Assembly: GCA_001777995.1 (NCBI GenBank)
Contig: MFFV01000036.1
Coordinates: forward strand, 12,139 to 35,016
Reading direction: 5' to 3'
Origin: Candidatus Falkowbacteria bacterium RIFCSPLOWO2_02_FULL_45_15
Lineage (GTDB): Bacteria > Patescibacteriota > Patescibacteriia > Patescibacteriales > XYC2-FULL-47-12
DNA length: 22,878 bases
Shown: piece after piece, positions 21,289-22,878 of the stretch
Position numbering within the stretch: position 1 is the first letter of the stretch
Layout: the number at the start of each line of letters is the position of its first letter
Notes under the pieces: generated by a model
What the model was told of the DNA's origin: nothing
What the model saw: the letters and a program-made list of their open reading frames with translations, nothing else
Database searches by the model: none
Translations under genes and position numbers: made by a program

Positions 21289-22878
21289 ATGAATAACAAC
21301 GAAATCACAATTTTTGCCGAAACAAATTTCCGCAACCAGCGGCGGCGTTTTGGCATCAAAACCGACGATCGCCGGCGGCATATGTACGCCATCGGCAAAA
21401 CCGGCATGGGAAAATCAGTGCTGCAGGAGAACATGATTATTAACGATATTTGGGCGGGCCAGGGGGTAGCGGTGGTTGACCCGCACGGCGATTTAGTGGA
21501 AAAAGTGGTGCGCTACATCCCCGCTAACCGCATTAATGACGTCATTTATTTTAACCCGGCGGACATTGAGTATCCGATTGCTTTTAACGTGGTGGAGCAG
21601 GTTGACCCGCGCTACCGGCACCTCGTTGCCTCGGGGTTAATCGGCATTTTCCAGAAACTGTGGGCCGATTCCTGGGGGCCGCGTTTGGAATATATTTTAC
21701 GCAACGCCATTTTAGCCATTTTAGATTATCCCGGTTCAACGCTGATGGGCGTAACGCGCATGCTGTCCGACAAATTGTACCGCAAAAAAGTGATTGAAAA
21801 AGTTCAGGATCCGGTGGTGAAGGCGTTTTGGATTAACGAATTCGCCGGCTACGCGGATAAATTCGCCTCCGAAGCGGTTTCTCCAATCCAAAATAAAGTC
21901 GGCCAGTTTCTTTCGAGCTCCCTCATTAGAAACATCGTCGGCCAAGTTAAGTCCAGCATTGATTTGCGCGAAATTATGGACCAAGGAAAAATTTTGCTCC
22001 TGAATTTATCCAAAGGGCACATCGGCGAAGACAACTCGGCGCTTTTAGGCGCGATGATGATTACTAAAATGCAGCTCGCGGCCATGAGCCGGGTAGACAC
22101 TCCGGAAGAAGAGCGGCGCGATTTTTACCTTTACGTTGACGAATTCCAAAATTTCGCCACCGACAGCTTCTGCAACATTTTGTCCGAAGCGCGCAAATAT
22201 CGTTTGAATTTAGTGATGGCGCACCAATACATAGAGCAGTTAGGCGAGAAAGTTTGGCCGGCGGTGCAAGGCAACGTAGGCACGCTGATTGTTTTTCGCG
22301 TCGGGGCGGCGGATGCGGAAGAGCTGGTAAAGGAATTTGACCCTTATTATTTAGAGCCGGATTTGGTAAATCTGCCCAAATATAATTTTTACATTAAGTT
22401 AATGATTGACGGCATTGCCTCCCAGCCGTTTTCGGCGACGGGGTTGCCGCCAAAATCAAAAGAAGAAGAGACCAATAACGAAGATAAAGTGATTAAAGTT
22501 TCGCGGGAGCGCTACGCTTCCAACCGGGAAGAGGTAGAGGATAAAATTATGCGCTGGCACGGGATGCAGGAAGAGCCGGAAACTAGCAATAAGCAATTCC
22601 CGCCGCGCCGCGCCGATGAAGAGCGGCGCTCTGCCGGTGTCGGTCGGGAATCAAGATTCAGCAGCCAGCCCAACGCACCTAGAGATTACGAGCGTCGCGC
22701 GCCTCACCATCCAATGCCGGCCGGGGAGCGGACGCGCCCGGAAGTTTTGCCAGCGGCTAAAGGCGAACAGCAAAATATTGCTGACGAGGAGACGGCTGGC
22801 GTTAGCTTGGCGGAAGCTTTAAAGCAGGGCGCGGTAGATTGGCACGGGCGTAAGATAGAAGATAAGCTCCCGGAGAAA
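21289..22878 (+). CDS. TraD/VirD4-like (HerA-FtsK superfamily) ATPase, 3'-partial
   Basis: 530 residues are visible and the frame runs off the right edge. MYAIGKTGMGKSVLQENMI holds Walker A (GKTGMGKS, 36-43); VAVVDPHGDLVEKV (60-73) is typical of type IV secretion DNA-binding domains; FYLYVDEFQNF (279-289) holds Walker B (Asp284-Glu285); and MAHQYIEQL (310-318) is the conserved sensor/arginine-region signature of VirD4/TraG-like pumps. A Pro/Arg/Glu-rich tail begins near residue 390. Such hexameric ATPases move DNA or protein through the envelope. No transmembrane segment is seen here, so membrane attachment may come from the partner encoded at 19820. No relaxase or mating-channel genes are in view; a conjugative role is not shown. 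Start ATG 21289, with GAAGGA at a long distance upstream. Confidence 0.88.
   Translation, partial: MNNNEITIFAETNFRNQRRRFGIKTDDRRRHMYAIGKTGMGKSVLQENMIINDIWAGQGVAVVDPHGDLVEKVVRYIPANRINDVIYFNPADIEYPIAFNVVEQVDPRYRHLVASGLIGIFQKLWADSWGPRLEYILRNAILAILDYPGSTLMGVTRMLSDKLYRKKVIEKVQDPVVKAFWINEFAGYADKFASEAVSPIQNKVGQFLSSSLIRNIVGQVKSSIDLREIMDQGKILLLNLSKGHIGEDNSALLGAMMITKMQLAAMSRVDTPEEERRDFYLYVDEFQNFATDSFCNILSEARKYRLNLVMAHQYIEQLGEKVWPAVQGNVGTLIVFRVGAADAEELVKEFDPYYLEPDLVNLPKYNFYIKLMIDGIASQPFSATGLPPKSKEEETNNEDKVIKVSRERYASNREEVEDKIMRWHGMQEEPETSNKQFPPRRADEERRSAGVGRESRFSSQPNAPRDYERRAPHHPMPAGERTRPEVLPAAKGEQQNIADEETAGVSLAEALKQGAVDWHGRKIEDKLPEK

Noticed and set aside
22616..22822. Small plus-strand frame near the right edge
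   Set aside because: It overlaps the C-terminal tail of the TraD-like ATPase in another frame and shows no protein-like features.
19820..22878. Integrative conjugative element
   Set aside because: Only a TraD-like ATPase and one partner are visible; no relaxase, integrase, attachment site or tRNA is seen.
1..22878. Use of an alternative genetic code (UGA as glycine)
   Set aside because: TGA ends genes at natural protein ends (for example 15488-15490 and just before infA), and no conserved glycine is encoded by TGA in the genes read.

Overview
The window looks like a chromosomal segment of a Candidate Phyla Radiation (Patescibacteria, probably Parcubacteria-like) bacterium. This rests on several signs together: short or oddly tailed ribosomal proteins, an RNA polymerase alpha subunit with no C-terminal domain, start codons preceded by T/A-rich sequence rather than a Shine-Dalgarno site, many small palindromic and tandem repeats, a sigma-region-4/HARE-HTH protein, and a membrane-protein plus TraD/VirD4-like ATPase gene pair. 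I cannot place it more precisely. The standard code (TGA as stop) fits every gene.

Layout. (1) 2-2335: the 3' part of a large secreted, multidomain surface protein (cohesin-like, two CARDB, Kazal, thrombospondin-3-like Ca loops, a duplicated C-terminal module). (2) 2467-4905: an O-antigen-ligase-like membrane protein fused to TPR repeats. (3) 4916-9421: a translation operon infA-rpmJ-rpsM-rpsK-rpsD-rpoA-rplQ-rplM-rpsI, opened by a perfect consensus promoter and closed by a hairpin. (4) 9436-15490: a surface-glycan cluster on the plus strand: flippase, GT4 and two GT2 glycosyltransferases, and a Wzy/WaaL-type polymerase or ligase. (5) 15532-18189, minus strand: clpB, with a consensus promoter and a near-perfect CIRCE operator at its transcription start. 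(6) 18429-19643: a divergent sigma-4/HARE-HTH regulator-like protein. (7) 19820-22878: a membrane-anchored protein of unknown function followed by a TraD/HerA-like ATPase that runs off the window.

What stands out is a set of small repeats laid over the genes. Palindromic elements with CCCCCACACC/GGTGTGGGGG arms lie just before infA, rplQ and the 19820 gene, and one sits in frame inside a glycosyltransferase gene, where it is translated as about 23 extra residues. This resembles the behaviour of Rickettsia palindromic elements. The glycan cluster also holds coding tandem repeats with 7-, 8- and 16-bp units. None of these lengths is a multiple of three, so changes in copy number would shift the frame (candidate phase variation). 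Near-identical 30-bp direct repeats bracket the GT4 gene.

How the genes may work together: the flippase, glycosyltransferases and O-antigen-ligase-like proteins would build and export a cell-surface glycan. The first protein would be displayed at the surface. The last two genes suggest an envelope-bound DNA- or protein-pumping machine. ClpB appears to be under classical HrcA heat-shock control. No RNA gene, CRISPR array or intact insertion sequence was seen, and no gene-free stretch exceeds 300 bases.
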